A stretch of DNA of 64,000 bases from Subtercola boreus (GTDB lineage Bacteria > Actinomycetota > Actinomycetes > Actinomycetales > Microbacteriaceae). The translations under genes were made by a program, and so were the position numbers. The notes under the pieces were generated by a model. The model saw only the letters and a program-made list of their open reading frames with translations, was not told the origin of the DNA and did no database searches. Shown piece after piece: positions 20,276-28,806 of this stretch (the stretch's first letter is position 1; every line of letters begins with the position of its first letter). The stretch is taken from NCBI RefSeq assembly GCF_003399635.1, contig NZ_NBXB01000011.1:124001-188000 (forward strand). Reading direction: 5' to 3'.

Positions 20276-21624
20276 GTTCACCCATCACCGGATCGGGCAA
20301 CCTCGGAGTCGAAGTCGTGGACCCGGGCGCCGTCTCGTCGGCCACCCAGCACGAGCACCCCGACTCGTCGAAGGGCCTCGAAAAGACCATCGTGAAGAGT
20401 TGGAAGGCTCCGATCGGCTACGCCGTCTTCGCCCTGATCGCACTTCTGCTGTTCGTCATCCTCGGCCGAGACGGCTTGTCGACGTTTACGCTCTCGGGCG
20501 ACAATGACCTCATTCAGTTGCCCGACGTGGTTGTGGTCGCTCGACCCACCGGTCTGATCGTGACCGTCCTGCTGGTTGTCATTGCGATCGTCGGCTTCCT
20601 GCTCGTCCGGGTCAATCGGCGCGTTCCGCTCTGGTTGACCGCCGTTCTCGGCGTGCTGTTCCTGTTCGGCTTCCTTGCCTGGGCCGACGCCGGGGCCTCG
20701 CTGCCGATCCAGGTGGCCGGGCTCCTCGTCGGATCGGTATCGCTCTCGGTACCTCTGATCTTCGGTGCACTGGGCGGAGTCATCTCCGAACGCGTGGGTG
20801 TGGTCAACGTCGCGATCGAAGGTCAGCTGCTCGCCGGCGCCTTCATGGCGGCAGTGGTCACGTCTGTCACCGGACTGCCGGTCCTGGGGCTCATCACAGC
20901 CGCGATAGCGGGCGCTCTCGTATCGTTCGTCCTGGCGGCATTCGCCATCAAGTACCTGGTCGACCAGGTCATCGTGGGTGTCGTGCTCAACGTGCTCGTG
21001 ATCGGCCTCACGAACTTTCTCTTCTCGCAGGTGCTCTCGAAGAACGCCGAGATCTTGAACTCGCCGGTGCGTTTTGACCGCATCAACATCCCGTTGCTGA
21101 GCGAGATCCCGCTCATCGGTCCGACGCTGTTCCGGCAGACCATCATCGTCTACCTAATGTATATCGCTGTCGCTGTGGTGTTCTTCGCCTTATTCCACAC
21201 CAAGTGGGGTCTGCGTGTGCGGGCAGTGGGCGAGCATCCACAGGCCGCCGACACTGTCGGCATCAACGTCAATGGAACACGCTTCTGGAATGTGATGCTC
21301 GCCGGTGCGATCACCGGGCTCGGTGGGGCATACTTCACCCTCGGCTCCGTGGGTGCATTCAACAAGGAGATGACGGCCGGCGCCGGCTACATCGCCCTCG
21401 CGGCGGTGATCTTCGGACAGTGGGACCCGATCAGAGCGACTCTTGCCGCGTTGCTGTTCGGTTTCGCCACCAACTTGCAGAGTTCGCTCGGCATCATCGG
21501 TTCGCCGGTGCCGTCGGAGTTCATGCTCATGCTTCCGTATGTGCTGACCATCTTCGCCGTGGCCGGGCTGGTGGGCCGCTCGCGGGGCCCTGCGGCATCC
21601 GGCAAACCCTACATAAAATCCTAG
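20272..21624 (+). CDS. Nucleoside ABC transporter permease, subunit 2
   Basis: Second permease, 450 residues. The ATG at 20272 overlaps the previous stop (ATGA) and is the only start consistent with the operon; the frame is open far upstream but that is permease-1 sequence. About 95 extra residues precede the core, including two hydrophobic segments. The core has SERVGVVNVAIEGQLL, DQVIVGVVLNVL and the typical RVRAVGEHPQAADTVGI loop. AT content is a little higher around 20.5-21.3 kb than in the flanks, without other signs of transfer. Confidence 0.92.
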
Positions 21625-21634
21625 GAGCATCGTC

Positions 21635-22057
21635 ATGTCCACAGCCCCGGTCGACTGGGATGCCCTGCGCGCCGTCGCGAACGAAGCAGCCATCCACGCC
21701 TACGTGCCGTACTCGCACTTCCCGGTCGGCGTGGCGGCGATCGTCGACGACGGGCGGATCATTTCCGGCGCGAACGTCGAGAACGCCTCCTACGGGCTGA
21801 CACTCTGCGCCGAGTGCGCCTTGGTCTCGTCGCTGCACATGACCGGCGGCGGCAAGCTCGTCGCGTTCACCTGCGTCGACGGGCAGGGCGGCGCACTGAT
21901 GCCGTGCGGCCGCTGCCGACAGCTGCTCTACGAACACTCGGCCGAGGGGATGCTGCTCGAGACGGTGTCGGGCATCCGCACCATCGACGAGGTGCTGCCC
22001 GATGCGTTCGGGCCGCGCACGCTGGTCGCGTACAGCGAGGCGACGGCCGGGTCCTGA
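21635..22057 (+). CDS. cdd: Cytidine deaminase
   Basis: Zinc enzyme that turns cytidine and deoxycytidine into uridine forms. In 140 residues, the active-site region NVENASYGLTLCAECA holds the zinc Cys and catalytic Glu, and PCGRCRQ supplies the other two Cys ligands, as in the small tetrameric Cdd class. It begins 11 bp after the permease stop behind TAGGAGC, so it belongs to the transporter operon and processes imported nucleosides. Confidence 0.95.
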   Translation: MSTAPVDWDALRAVANEAAIHAYVPYSHFPVGVAAIVDDGRIISGANVENASYGLTLCAECALVSSLHMTGGGKLVAFTCVDGQGGALMPCGRCRQLLYEHSAEGMLLETVSGIRTIDEVLPDAFGPRTLVAYSEATAGS

Positions 22058-22106
22058 GGCCGGCCCGTCCCGATCATCCACCACCACCCACACCTGGGAG
22101 CACCAC

Positions 22107-23405
22107 ATGAGCATCGAAGCCCACGACGTCGTCGACCTGATCCGCACCAAGCGTGACGGCGGGGCGTTGACGACCTCCCAGATCGACTGGATGATCGACG
22201 CCTACACCCGCGGCTACGTCGAAGACTCGCAGATGGCAGCCATGGCGATGGCGATCCTGCTGAACGGTATGGGGAGGTCGGAAATCCGCGACCTGACGCT
22301 GGCCATGATCGCGAGCGGCGAGACGATGAGTTTCGAGGGGCTCGGCAAGACCACCGTCGACAAGCACTCCACCGGCGGAGTGGGCGACAAGATCACCCTC
22401 CCGCTGATGCCGCTGGTGGCGTCGTTCGGGGTGGCGGTGCCGCAGCTCTCCGGTCGGGGCCTCGGGCACACCGGCGGAACGCTCGACAAGCTCGAGAGCA
22501 TCCCGGGTTGGCGGGCAACGCTGTCGAACGAGGAGATGTTCGAGCAGTTGCGCTCGGTGGGTGGCGTCATCTGCGCGGCGGGCAGCGGCCTCGCGCCGGC
22601 CGACAAGAAGCTCTACGCCCTGCGGGACATCACGGGGACGGTCGAGGCGATACCGCTCATCGCGTCGTCGATCATGTCGAAGAAGATCGCCGAGGGGACC
22701 GCTGCGCTCGTTCTCGACGTGAAGTTCGGGTCGGGTGCGTTCATGCAGGACATCGTCAAATCGCGGGAACTCGCCCAGACAATGGTCGACCTCGGCAACG
22801 ACGCCGGAGTGGTCACGTCGGCTCTGCTGACCGACATGCACCGGCCGCTCGGGCTGGCGATCGGCAACGCGAACGAGGTTCGCGAATCGGTCGAGGTGCT
22901 GGCCGGCGGCGGACCGGCCGACGTGGTGGAGCTGACGCTCGCGCTGGCCTCCGAGATGCTCGCTCTCGCCGGGCAGCCCGACGCGGATGTCGCGGGCGCG
23001 CTCGCCTCCGGGCAGGCGATGGACTCGTGGCGAGCCGTGATCCGCGCCCAGGGCGGGGATCCGGATGCCGCGCTGCCGGTCGCCCGCGAGACGCACACGG
23101 TGCTGGCTCCCACGTCGGGGGTGCTGCTCGAGCAGCTCGCGCTGCCGTTCGGTATCGCGGCCTGGCGGCTCGGCGCGGGGCGCGCCCGGGCCGAGGATCC
23201 CGTGCAGCACGCGGCGGGCATCGACCTGCACGCCAAGGCGGGCGACACCGTGGTGGCCGGTCAGCCCCTGTTCACGCTGAGCGCCGACGAGCCGTCCCGC
23301 TTCGAGCGGGCCCTCGAGGCGCTCGACGGCGCGTACGCCATCGGCCCTGCGTCGGAGTACGTGGACCGCGGCCCCCTCGTGGCGGAGCGCATCGCGCCCC
23401 GCTGA
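22107..23405 (+). CDS. deoA: Thymidine phosphorylase
   Basis: Phosphorolysis of thymidine/deoxyuridine to base and 2-deoxyribose 1-phosphate. The 432-residue sequence has the glycosyltransferase-family signature SGRGLGHTGGTLDKLESIPG and the phosphate/pyrimidine-site stretch KHSTGGVGDK, plus the C-terminal domain with the biotinyl-like barrel (AGDTVVAGQPLFTL). ATG 22107 has GGGAG 8 nt upstream. Last gene of the plus-strand import operon. Confidence 0.95.
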   Translation: MSIEAHDVVDLIRTKRDGGALTTSQIDWMIDAYTRGYVEDSQMAAMAMAILLNGMGRSEIRDLTLAMIASGETMSFEGLGKTTVDKHSTGGVGDKITLPLMPLVASFGVAVPQLSGRGLGHTGGTLDKLESIPGWRATLSNEEMFEQLRSVGGVICAAGSGLAPADKKLYALRDITGTVEAIPLIASSIMSKKIAEGTAALVLDVKFGSGAFMQDIVKSRELAQTMVDLGNDAGVVTSALLTDMHRPLGLAIGNANEVRESVEVLAGGGPADVVELTLALASEMLALAGQPDADVAGALASGQAMDSWRAVIRAQGGDPDAALPVARETHTVLAPTSGVLLEQLALPFGIAAWRLGAGRARAEDPVQHAAGIDLHAKAGDTVVAGQPLFTLSADEPSRFERALEALDGAYAIGPASEYVDRGPLVAERIAPR

Positions 23406-23556
23406 CCCGCGGCGCTGCCGCGCCCCGGCGCCCGCGCCCGCGCAGCGTGCCTCACACTGACGAGCCATGGTGCGCCGTGCGCTACAACCTCTCGCTCGTC
23501 AATGACGCTGAGGTGAACGCCGCCACAGCCTCCCCCTCGCGCCCATACGGAGGGAT

Positions 23557-23612
23557 CGAAGGGACGCAAATCGCGGCAATCCTCCACCTTTGGCGCGATA
23601 TGGGTCCCTTCG
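23557..23612. repeat. Long palindrome between converging deoA and nucleoside hydrolase genes
   Basis: Arms 23557-23579 and 23590-23612 pair at 20 of 23 positions (outer nine pairs perfect, CGAAGGGAC/GTCCCTTCG) around a 10-nt loop. The 250-bp gap between the two stop codons holds no other feature I can see. The position suggests a bidirectional terminator. Confidence 0.7.
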
Positions 23613-23654
23613 CCCGGCTCGCGGGGGGCAGGCACGGGGGCGGCCGGGCGCAGG

Positions 23655-24602
23655 CTACTGCGCGGGGTCGCCGATGCGCTCGAGGGCCTCCGTCACGAGG
23701 GCCCAGAAGCGCGCGTGATCGAGTTTTACCGCGACCTGGGTGGTGCAGTCATCCGGAGCCGGCGCGCGGAAGTCCGCGACCGTCATGCCGAGCGTGAGCG
23801 TTCCGGTGAGTTCGATGTCGAGCGGCACGCGGCGGGTCGTCATGATGGTTGGGTCGATCACGTAGGCGACCGCGCACGGGTCGTGCACGGGGGGCGAGTC
23901 GAAGCCCTGGTGTTTGCGGTAGGTCTCGCCGAAGAACTCCAGCAGTTCGCCGACGAAGCGGGCCGGCGCGGTGTCGATGGCCGCGATGGCCGCCGCGACG
24001 GCCGGCGTTGCGAGCGCCTGGTGGGTGAGGTCAAGCCCCACCATCGTGAGCGGCCAGGCCTCGTTGAAGACGATGTGTGCGGCCTCCGGGTCGATGATGA
24101 TGTTGAACTCGGAGGTCGCGCTCCAGTTGCCGCCCGCGTAGGCGCCGCCCATCAGCACGATCTCCCGCACGCGCGACGCGATGCGCGGCTCCTTCCGCAC
24201 GGCCATCGCGATGTTCGTGAGGCCGGCGGTGGCCACGAGCGTGATCTCGCCGGACTCGTGCGCCATGATCGTGTCGATGATGAGGTCGATGGCGTGACGC
24301 GGGTCGAGGGTGATGGTCGGCTCGGGAAGTACGGGCCCGTCGAGCCCGGATTCGCCGTGGATGGTCTCGGCGACCTCGATCTTCCGCACGAGGGGCCGCG
24401 GGGCGCCGGCTGCGAACGGCACCCCGGTGATGCCGGCGACGCGCGCCACGGAGAGGGCGTTCCGCGTCACCTTGTCGAGCGTCTGGTTGCCGACGACCGT
24501 CGTGACGGCGACCAGTTCGACGTCAGGGTTGCCGTGCGCGAGCAGGATCGCAATGGCGTCGTCGTGCCCGGGGTCGCAGTCGAGGATGATCTTGCGCGGC
24601 AT
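23655..24602 (-). CDS. Inosine-uridine preferring nucleoside hydrolase family enzyme
   Basis: Cleaves ribonucleosides to base and ribose. The calcium/ribose site DCDPGHDDA occupies residues 8-16, the first of the family hallmarks. VLMGGAYAGGN and SEFNIIIDPEAAHIV match the central region, and VHDPCAVAYV holds the C-terminal metal/active-site Asp. 315 residues, full length. It is transcribed away from the SAHH-like gene across a 78-bp gap that contains two palindromic operators. Substrate range cannot be read from the sequence. Confidence 0.92.
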   Translation of the reverse strand: MPRKIILDCDPGHDDAIAILLAHGNPDVELVAVTTVVGNQTLDKVTRNALSVARVAGITGVPFAAGAPRPLVRKIEVAETIHGESGLDGPVLPEPTITLDPRHAIDLIIDTIMAHESGEITLVATAGLTNIAMAVRKEPRIASRVREIVLMGGAYAGGNWSATSEFNIIIDPEAAHIVFNEAWPLTMVGLDLTHQALATPAVAAAIAAIDTAPARFVGELLEFFGETYRKHQGFDSPPVHDPCAVAYVIDPTIMTTRRVPLDIELTGTLTLGMTVADFRAPAPDDCTTQVAVKLDHARFWALVTEALERIGDPAQ

Positions 24603-24638
24603 GGCTGGCCCTTCGGCATCGGGAAATGGATCTGGTCA

Positions 24639-24668
24639 TCATATATGAAATGTGTCTTCATATATGAA
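24639..24668. promoter_or_regulatory. Paired palindromic operators in the divergent hydrolase / SAHH-like promoter
   Basis: TCATATATGA (24639-24648) and TTCATATATGAA (24657-24668) are perfect palindromes whose centres are 19 bp apart, about two helical turns. They are strikingly AT-rich in a GC-rich genome and sit between two divergent starts. A likely ligand is the IclR-family regulator encoded at 25906, by proximity only. Confidence 0.7.
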
Positions 24669-24680
24669 AGGATGTGCGGC

Positions 24681-25892
24681 ATGACCGATACGAGGAATGA
24701 CGTCGACGCAGCATCCGGAGCCCGCAGAGTGGAGTGGATCCGGTCACGCATGCCCCTGCTCGCAAGGGCCCGGGAGGATTTCGCCCGAACCCGACCCTTC
24801 GAGGGCCACCGGATCGGGATGTCGCTGCACGTCGAGCCCAAGACGGCCGTTCTCGTCGAGACGCTTGCGGCGGGCGGTGCGGAGATCGTCGGCACCGGCA
24901 ATCACGGCTCCACCCAGGACGACATCGTCGCCTACCTCAACGGCGTCGAGGTGGAGGGCCGCCGTCTTACGATCTTCGGCCGCCGCGACGACGACCTCGA
25001 CGCGCACCACGCGAACGTCTCCCGTGTGCTCGACGCCCGGCCGAGCATCCTGCTCGACAACGGCGGGGATCTCGCGGCCGGGATCATCGCGCGCGGCGGC
25101 ACCGCGAGCATCCTGGGTGGCACAGAGGAGACCACCTCGGGCGGCGACCGGCTGCGCACCGAACTCGCGGGCCAGGTGCCGTTCCCGGTGATCGTGATCA
25201 ACGACAGCCTGCTGAAGCAGATCGGCGAGAACAAGCACGCGGTCGGCCAGTCGGTGGCGGAGAGCTTCATGCGCATCACGAACCTGATGGTGCCGGGGGC
25301 ACGGTTCGTCGTGGTCGGTTACGGCTGGTGCGGGCGCGGAGTGGCGCATTACCTCCGTTCGCTCGGCGGCAAGGTGGCTGTCGCCGAGATCGACGAGTTG
25401 AAGGCGTTCGAGGCGGCGCTCGACGGGTTCCGGGTCTCGACGGCGGTCGATCTCGCGCCGTGGGCCGACGGGGTCATCACAGCGACAGGCCGCCCGGGCG
25501 TGGTCGGCGCGGAGGTCTTCGACCGGATGCACGACGGTGCGATCCTCGCCAACTGCGGCCACTTTCCGTGGGAGATCGACGTGCCGGCGCTCCTCGCGTC
25601 GAGCGTCTCGAGTCGCGCGGTCGACGAGGCGATCGACCGCATCGAGATGCCGGACGGACGTCACCTCGTGCTCCTCGCCCAGGGGCGCATGTTCAACCTG
25701 GCGGGGCGCTCGCCCAAGGGCAACTCGATCCAGTCCATGGATCTTGGCTTTCTGCTGCAGACCCTCTCGCTCGAGCGCATCGCCCTGGAAGCTGCTTCGG
25801 GGTCGCTCCCGGCGGGCGCCCAGCCGGTGCCGGATGACATCGAGCGCACGATTGCGCGCCGGATGCTCACCGCGATGTCGGCGTCGGAGTAG
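24681..25892 (+). CDS. Divergent S-adenosylhomocysteinase-like NAD-binding protein
   Basis: A 403-residue protein with the S-adenosylhomocysteine hydrolase fold. Retained features: LH at 49-50 before KTAVLVETL, GGTEETTSG (147-154), active-site Lys 179 with Asn 184, Rossmann loop GYGWCGRG (213-220) and NCGHF (291-295). Differences from true SAHH: the DDGGD motif reads DNGGD (126-130), the Asp after the catalytic Lys is Glu 183, the substrate-loop CNIFSTQD reads TGNHGSTQD, and the C-terminal tail with PDHYRY that completes the neighbour's NAD site is absent. ATG 24681 follows AAAGG by 9 nt. It probably acts on a related nucleoside, not on SAH in the methyl cycle; the reaction is unknown. Confidence 0.75.
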   Translation: MTDTRNDVDAASGARRVEWIRSRMPLLARAREDFARTRPFEGHRIGMSLHVEPKTAVLVETLAAGGAEIVGTGNHGSTQDDIVAYLNGVEVEGRRLTIFGRRDDDLDAHHANVSRVLDARPSILLDNGGDLAAGIIARGGTASILGGTEETTSGGDRLRTELAGQVPFPVIVINDSLLKQIGENKHAVGQSVAESFMRITNLMVPGARFVVVGYGWCGRGVAHYLRSLGGKVAVAEIDELKAFEAALDGFRVSTAVDLAPWADGVITATGRPGVVGAEVFDRMHDGAILANCGHFPWEIDVPALLASSVSSRAVDEAIDRIEMPDGRHLVLLAQGRMFNLAGRSPKGNSIQSMDLGFLLQTLSLERIALEAASGSLPAGAQPVPDDIERTIARRMLTAMSASE

Positions 25893-25905
25893 GGGAGGGC
25901 GGCGG

Positions 25906-26733
25906 ATGCGCGGCACACGATCGCGCGCGGTGGATGACTCGGTGTCGGGCCCGGACTACGCTGTTCCGGCCCTCGACAAGGCGCTCGACGTTCTCGAGCT
26001 GCTGGCCGGCAGCGACACGGGGCTCAGCCAGGCGCAGATCGCCGCGGCGATCGGCCGGAGCGCCACGCAGATCTTCCGCGTGCTCACCCTGCTCGAGCGG
26101 CGCGGCTATCTCTACCGTGATGCGGGCTCGGGGCTCTATCTGCTCTCGACGATGCTGTTCGAGCTGGCGCACCGCCAGGAGCCTCTCCGCTCGCTGGTCG
26201 CCGCAGCCCTGCCCCCGATGCGGCGATTGGCCGACGAGACCCGCTCGTCGTGCAACCTCAGCGTTCTCGATGCCGGGCGGATGCGCGTGGTGGCGCAGGT
26301 CGTGAGCCCGAGCGACTTCGGGTTCCAGGTGCGTGTCGGGGCATTGTTCCCGGTCGAGACGACGGCGTCGGGGCTGGTTCAGCTCGCGTTCTCAAACGGG
26401 CGGGAAGCGGGCGCAGCCGCAAACGCAGCCGCAGCCGCAGCTGCAGACACTGTCTCCGGATCTCGGCCCGCTTTGGCCGAGATCCGGGCGAGAGGGTACC
26501 TCGAGCAGCCCGATGCGCTGCAGCCCGGCGTCACCGACATCGTGTTCCCGGTGTTCGGCAGTGCTCGCGCGTTCGGTCCCGCAGGCGGAGCTCTGCCGCG
26601 CCACGCGCTTGCCGTGCTCACCGTGCCCTACGTGGCGACGAGCTTCAGCGACCGCACCAGCGATTTCGTGCGGGAGCGTGCCGGCAACGCCGCCCGGGAG
26701 ATCGCCGACTCCCTGCACGGCGGAGCCGCCTGA
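25906..26733 (+). CDS. IclR-family transcriptional regulator (nucleoside block)
   Basis: Winged helix-turn-helix at residues about 20-80 (LSQAQIAAAIGRSATQIFRVLTLLE) followed by an IclR effector domain. 275 residues. GGGAGGG is 7-8 nt before ATG 25906, and the gene is 13 bp after the SAHH-like gene, so they are co-transcribed. Residues 168-180 are an Ala-rich insert coded by GCAGCC-type hexamer repeats inside the effector domain. It likely controls the divergent hydrolase/SAHH-like promoter through the palindromes at 24639-24668. Confidence 0.88.
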   Translation: MRGTRSRAVDDSVSGPDYAVPALDKALDVLELLAGSDTGLSQAQIAAAIGRSATQIFRVLTLLERRGYLYRDAGSGLYLLSTMLFELAHRQEPLRSLVAAALPPMRRLADETRSSCNLSVLDAGRMRVVAQVVSPSDFGFQVRVGALFPVETTASGLVQLAFSNGREAGAAANAAAAAAADTVSGSRPALAEIRARGYLEQPDALQPGVTDIVFPVFGSARAFGPAGGALPRHALAVLTVPYVATSFSDRTSDFVRERAGNAAREIADSLHGGAA

Positions 26734-26844
26734 TCCGTCGTTCCGTCGCCGCTGTCACACTGTTCCGATAGATTGTGTTCTGCTCGGTGCTCGCACCGGA
26801 ACCGCAACGGGGCCTCACGCCTCGCACACCACAGGAGGAACCAG

Positions 26845-27966
26845 ATGTCTGACAGAGGCGAAGAATATTTTCTGAGCGGAACCGACATCAGTATCAGTTC
26901 CCTGCCGAAGGTGTCGCTGCACGACCACCTCGATGGCGGCCTCCGCGCGGAGACGATCGTCGAGCTGGCCGACTCGATCGGTTTCGCCCTTCCGGCGTCC
27001 ACTCCGGATGACCTGGCCGACTGGTTCGAGACGAGCGCGAGCTCGGGCTCGCTCGTCGACTATCTCAAGACGTTCGACGTGACGATCGCCGTCATGCAGA
27101 GCCGCGAGGGGCTCAGCCGGGTCGCCCGCGAATTCGTGCAGGATCTCGCCGCCGATGGCGTCGTCTACGGCGAGGTGCGCTGGGCTCCCGAGCAGCACCT
27201 CTCGACCGGGCTGACGCTCGACGAGACGGTCGAGGCGGTGCAGGCCGGCATCGAACAGGGCATCGACGATGCGCGGGCGGCCGGTCGAATCATCCGGATC
27301 GGGCAACTCGTGACCGCGATGCGCCACGCCGACCGTGCGATGGAGATCGCCGAGCTCGCCGTGCGGCACCGCGACCGCGGGGTCGTGGGCTTCGACATCG
27401 CCGGCGCCGAACTCGGCTTCCCCGCGGGCAACCACCGCGCTGCGTTCGACTACCTCGCCCAGCAGTTCTTCCCGGTGACGGTGCACGCCGGCGAGGCCGA
27501 CGGGCTCGACAGCATCCGCGGTGCCCTGTTCGACGGGCGCGCGCTCCGGCTCGGGCACGGCGTGCGCCTCGCCGAAGACATCACCATCGAGCGTCAGGAC
27601 GACGAGAGCACCTACGTGACGCTCGGCGGGCTCTCCCAGTGGGTGAAGGATCGCGAGATCGCGCTCGAGCTCTCGCCGTCGTCGAACCTGCAGACCGGAG
27701 CGGTGAGCCGCTGGGGCGACGACCTGGCCGATCATCCGTTCGACCTGCTCTACCAGCTCGGCTTCAAGGTGACGGTGAACACCGACAACAGGCTGATGAG
27801 CAACACGACAATCAGTCGTGAGCTGGCGCTCCTCTCAGACGTGTTCGACTACGACCTCACCGACCTCGAGACATTCCAGTTGAATGCTGCTGCGGCCACA
27901 TTCCTTCCCCTCGAAGACCGTGAGGAGTTGGCTGACGTCATCTCCGAAGGTTTCGACGAAGCGTAG
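26845..27966 (+). CDS. add: Adenosine deaminase
   Basis: Deaminates adenosine and deoxyadenosine. In 373 residues the zinc site HDH is at 26-28, HAGE at 214-217 (zinc His and catalytic Glu), LGHG at 236-239, and the late metal Asp in NTDN (312-315). The last motif is NTDD in many bacteria; the NTDN form followed by RLMS is, from memory, common in actinobacterial enzymes, so I do not read it as inactivation. Strong GGAGGA site before ATG 26845. A TAGATT -10 candidate at 26769-26774 would give its own promoter with a leader of about 65 nt. Confidence 0.95.
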   Translation: MSDRGEEYFLSGTDISISSLPKVSLHDHLDGGLRAETIVELADSIGFALPASTPDDLADWFETSASSGSLVDYLKTFDVTIAVMQSREGLSRVAREFVQDLAADGVVYGEVRWAPEQHLSTGLTLDETVEAVQAGIEQGIDDARAAGRIIRIGQLVTAMRHADRAMEIAELAVRHRDRGVVGFDIAGAELGFPAGNHRAAFDYLAQQFFPVTVHAGEADGLDSIRGALFDGRALRLGHGVRLAEDITIERQDDESTYVTLGGLSQWVKDREIALELSPSSNLQTGAVSRWGDDLADHPFDLLYQLGFKVTVNTDNRLMSNTTISRELALLSDVFDYDLTDLETFQLNAAAATFLPLEDREELADVISEGFDEA

Positions 27967-27975
27967 GCGTACCGG

Positions 27976-28422
27976 ATGCTCGCCCTCCCCGACGCGGCAA
28001 TCCTCCTCGGCCGAACAGCAGCCGACTGGAGAGGTGCTGTTCTGCTCGCGGGAGAGGCGTTGCAGGCCGCCGGCTTCGTGCAGCAGTCGTACGGGGCGCG
28101 GATGGTCGGCATGGTCGAGGAGTTCGGTGCCTACATCGTCATCGCGCCGGGGCTCGCCCTCGCTCATGCACGGCCCGGGCCCGACGTGCTGGCGTCGGGG
28201 ATGTCGGTGGTGACGCTCGCGGAACCCGTGGTGTTCGGGCATCCGTACAACGACCCGGTGTCGATTGTGCTCGGGTTGGCCGTGATCACTGCCGATGAGC
28301 ATGTGGCGGGTATCGCGGAACTGGCGAACGTGTTCAACGACCCGGCGGCTCTCGGCCGGCTCGGTGCGGCTCGGAGCGCGGCAGACGTGCGGGCGGTCTT
28401 CGAGGTTCCGGGAGTATCGTGA
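27976..28422 (+). CDS. PTS enzyme IIA protein (mannitol/fructose/ascorbate-type IIA fold)
   Basis: A 148-residue single-domain protein. APGLALAHARPG places His 64 in the PTS EIIA type-2 phosphorylation context (GxxxPH/AHxR), so it should accept phosphate from HPr. It starts 10 bp after adenosine deaminase. No IIC permease is encoded next to it or anywhere in the window, so it either serves a distant permease or has a regulatory role. Confidence 0.82.
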   Translation: MLALPDAAILLGRTAADWRGAVLLAGEALQAAGFVQQSYGARMVGMVEEFGAYIVIAPGLALAHARPGPDVLASGMSVVTLAEPVVFGHPYNDPVSIVLGLAVITADEHVAGIAELANVFNDPAALGRLGAARSAADVRAVFEVPGVS

Positions 28423-28459
28423 CCGGTGGCAGACTCGACGAACACTGACGGAGAATGAC

Positions 28460-28732
28460 ATGAAGATCGTGGCGATCTGCGGGGCCGGCGTGGGTACGTC
28501 AGGGATTCTCAAGGTGAATGCCGAGCGGGCCCTGGCACGACTCGACATCGAGGCCGAGGTGACCGCCACCGATCTGGCCAGCGTCGCCGTCGCTGCGGCC
28601 GATGCGCAGGTGATCCTCACATCGCCGGAGTTCGTCGACCGGCTCGGCAAGACGAACGCCGATGTGATCGTGGTGCAGAACTACTTCGACCTCGACGAAC
28701 TGACGGCGAAGCTCGAGGCCGCGCTCGGCTGA
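28460..28732 (+). CDS. PTS enzyme IIB protein (ascorbate/lactose-type)
   Basis: A 90-residue single-domain IIB. The phosphocysteine loop is ICGAGVGTSG with Cys 7, and the rest follows the small Rossmann-like IIB fold (VILTSPEFVDRL, VIVVQNYFDLDEL). GGAGAATGAC precedes ATG 28460. With the IIA gene upstream it forms a IIA-IIB relay without a membrane subunit in this window. Confidence 0.85.
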   Translation: MKIVAICGAGVGTSGILKVNAERALARLDIEAEVTATDLASVAVAAADAQVILTSPEFVDRLGKTNADVIVVQNYFDLDELTAKLEAALG

Positions 28733-28806
28733 CGGTCGCGGCGGGTCGCCTGCCGCACGGGCCGGCTGCGACAACGCGTCCCCATCGACCACCCGCGCAG
28801 CGACCG

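Noticed and set aside
23715-24680. Open plus-strand frame upstream of and in frame with the SAHH-like gene
   Set aside because: It is antisense to the nucleoside hydrolase, and the operator/promoter region lies between; the ATG at 24681 is the real start.
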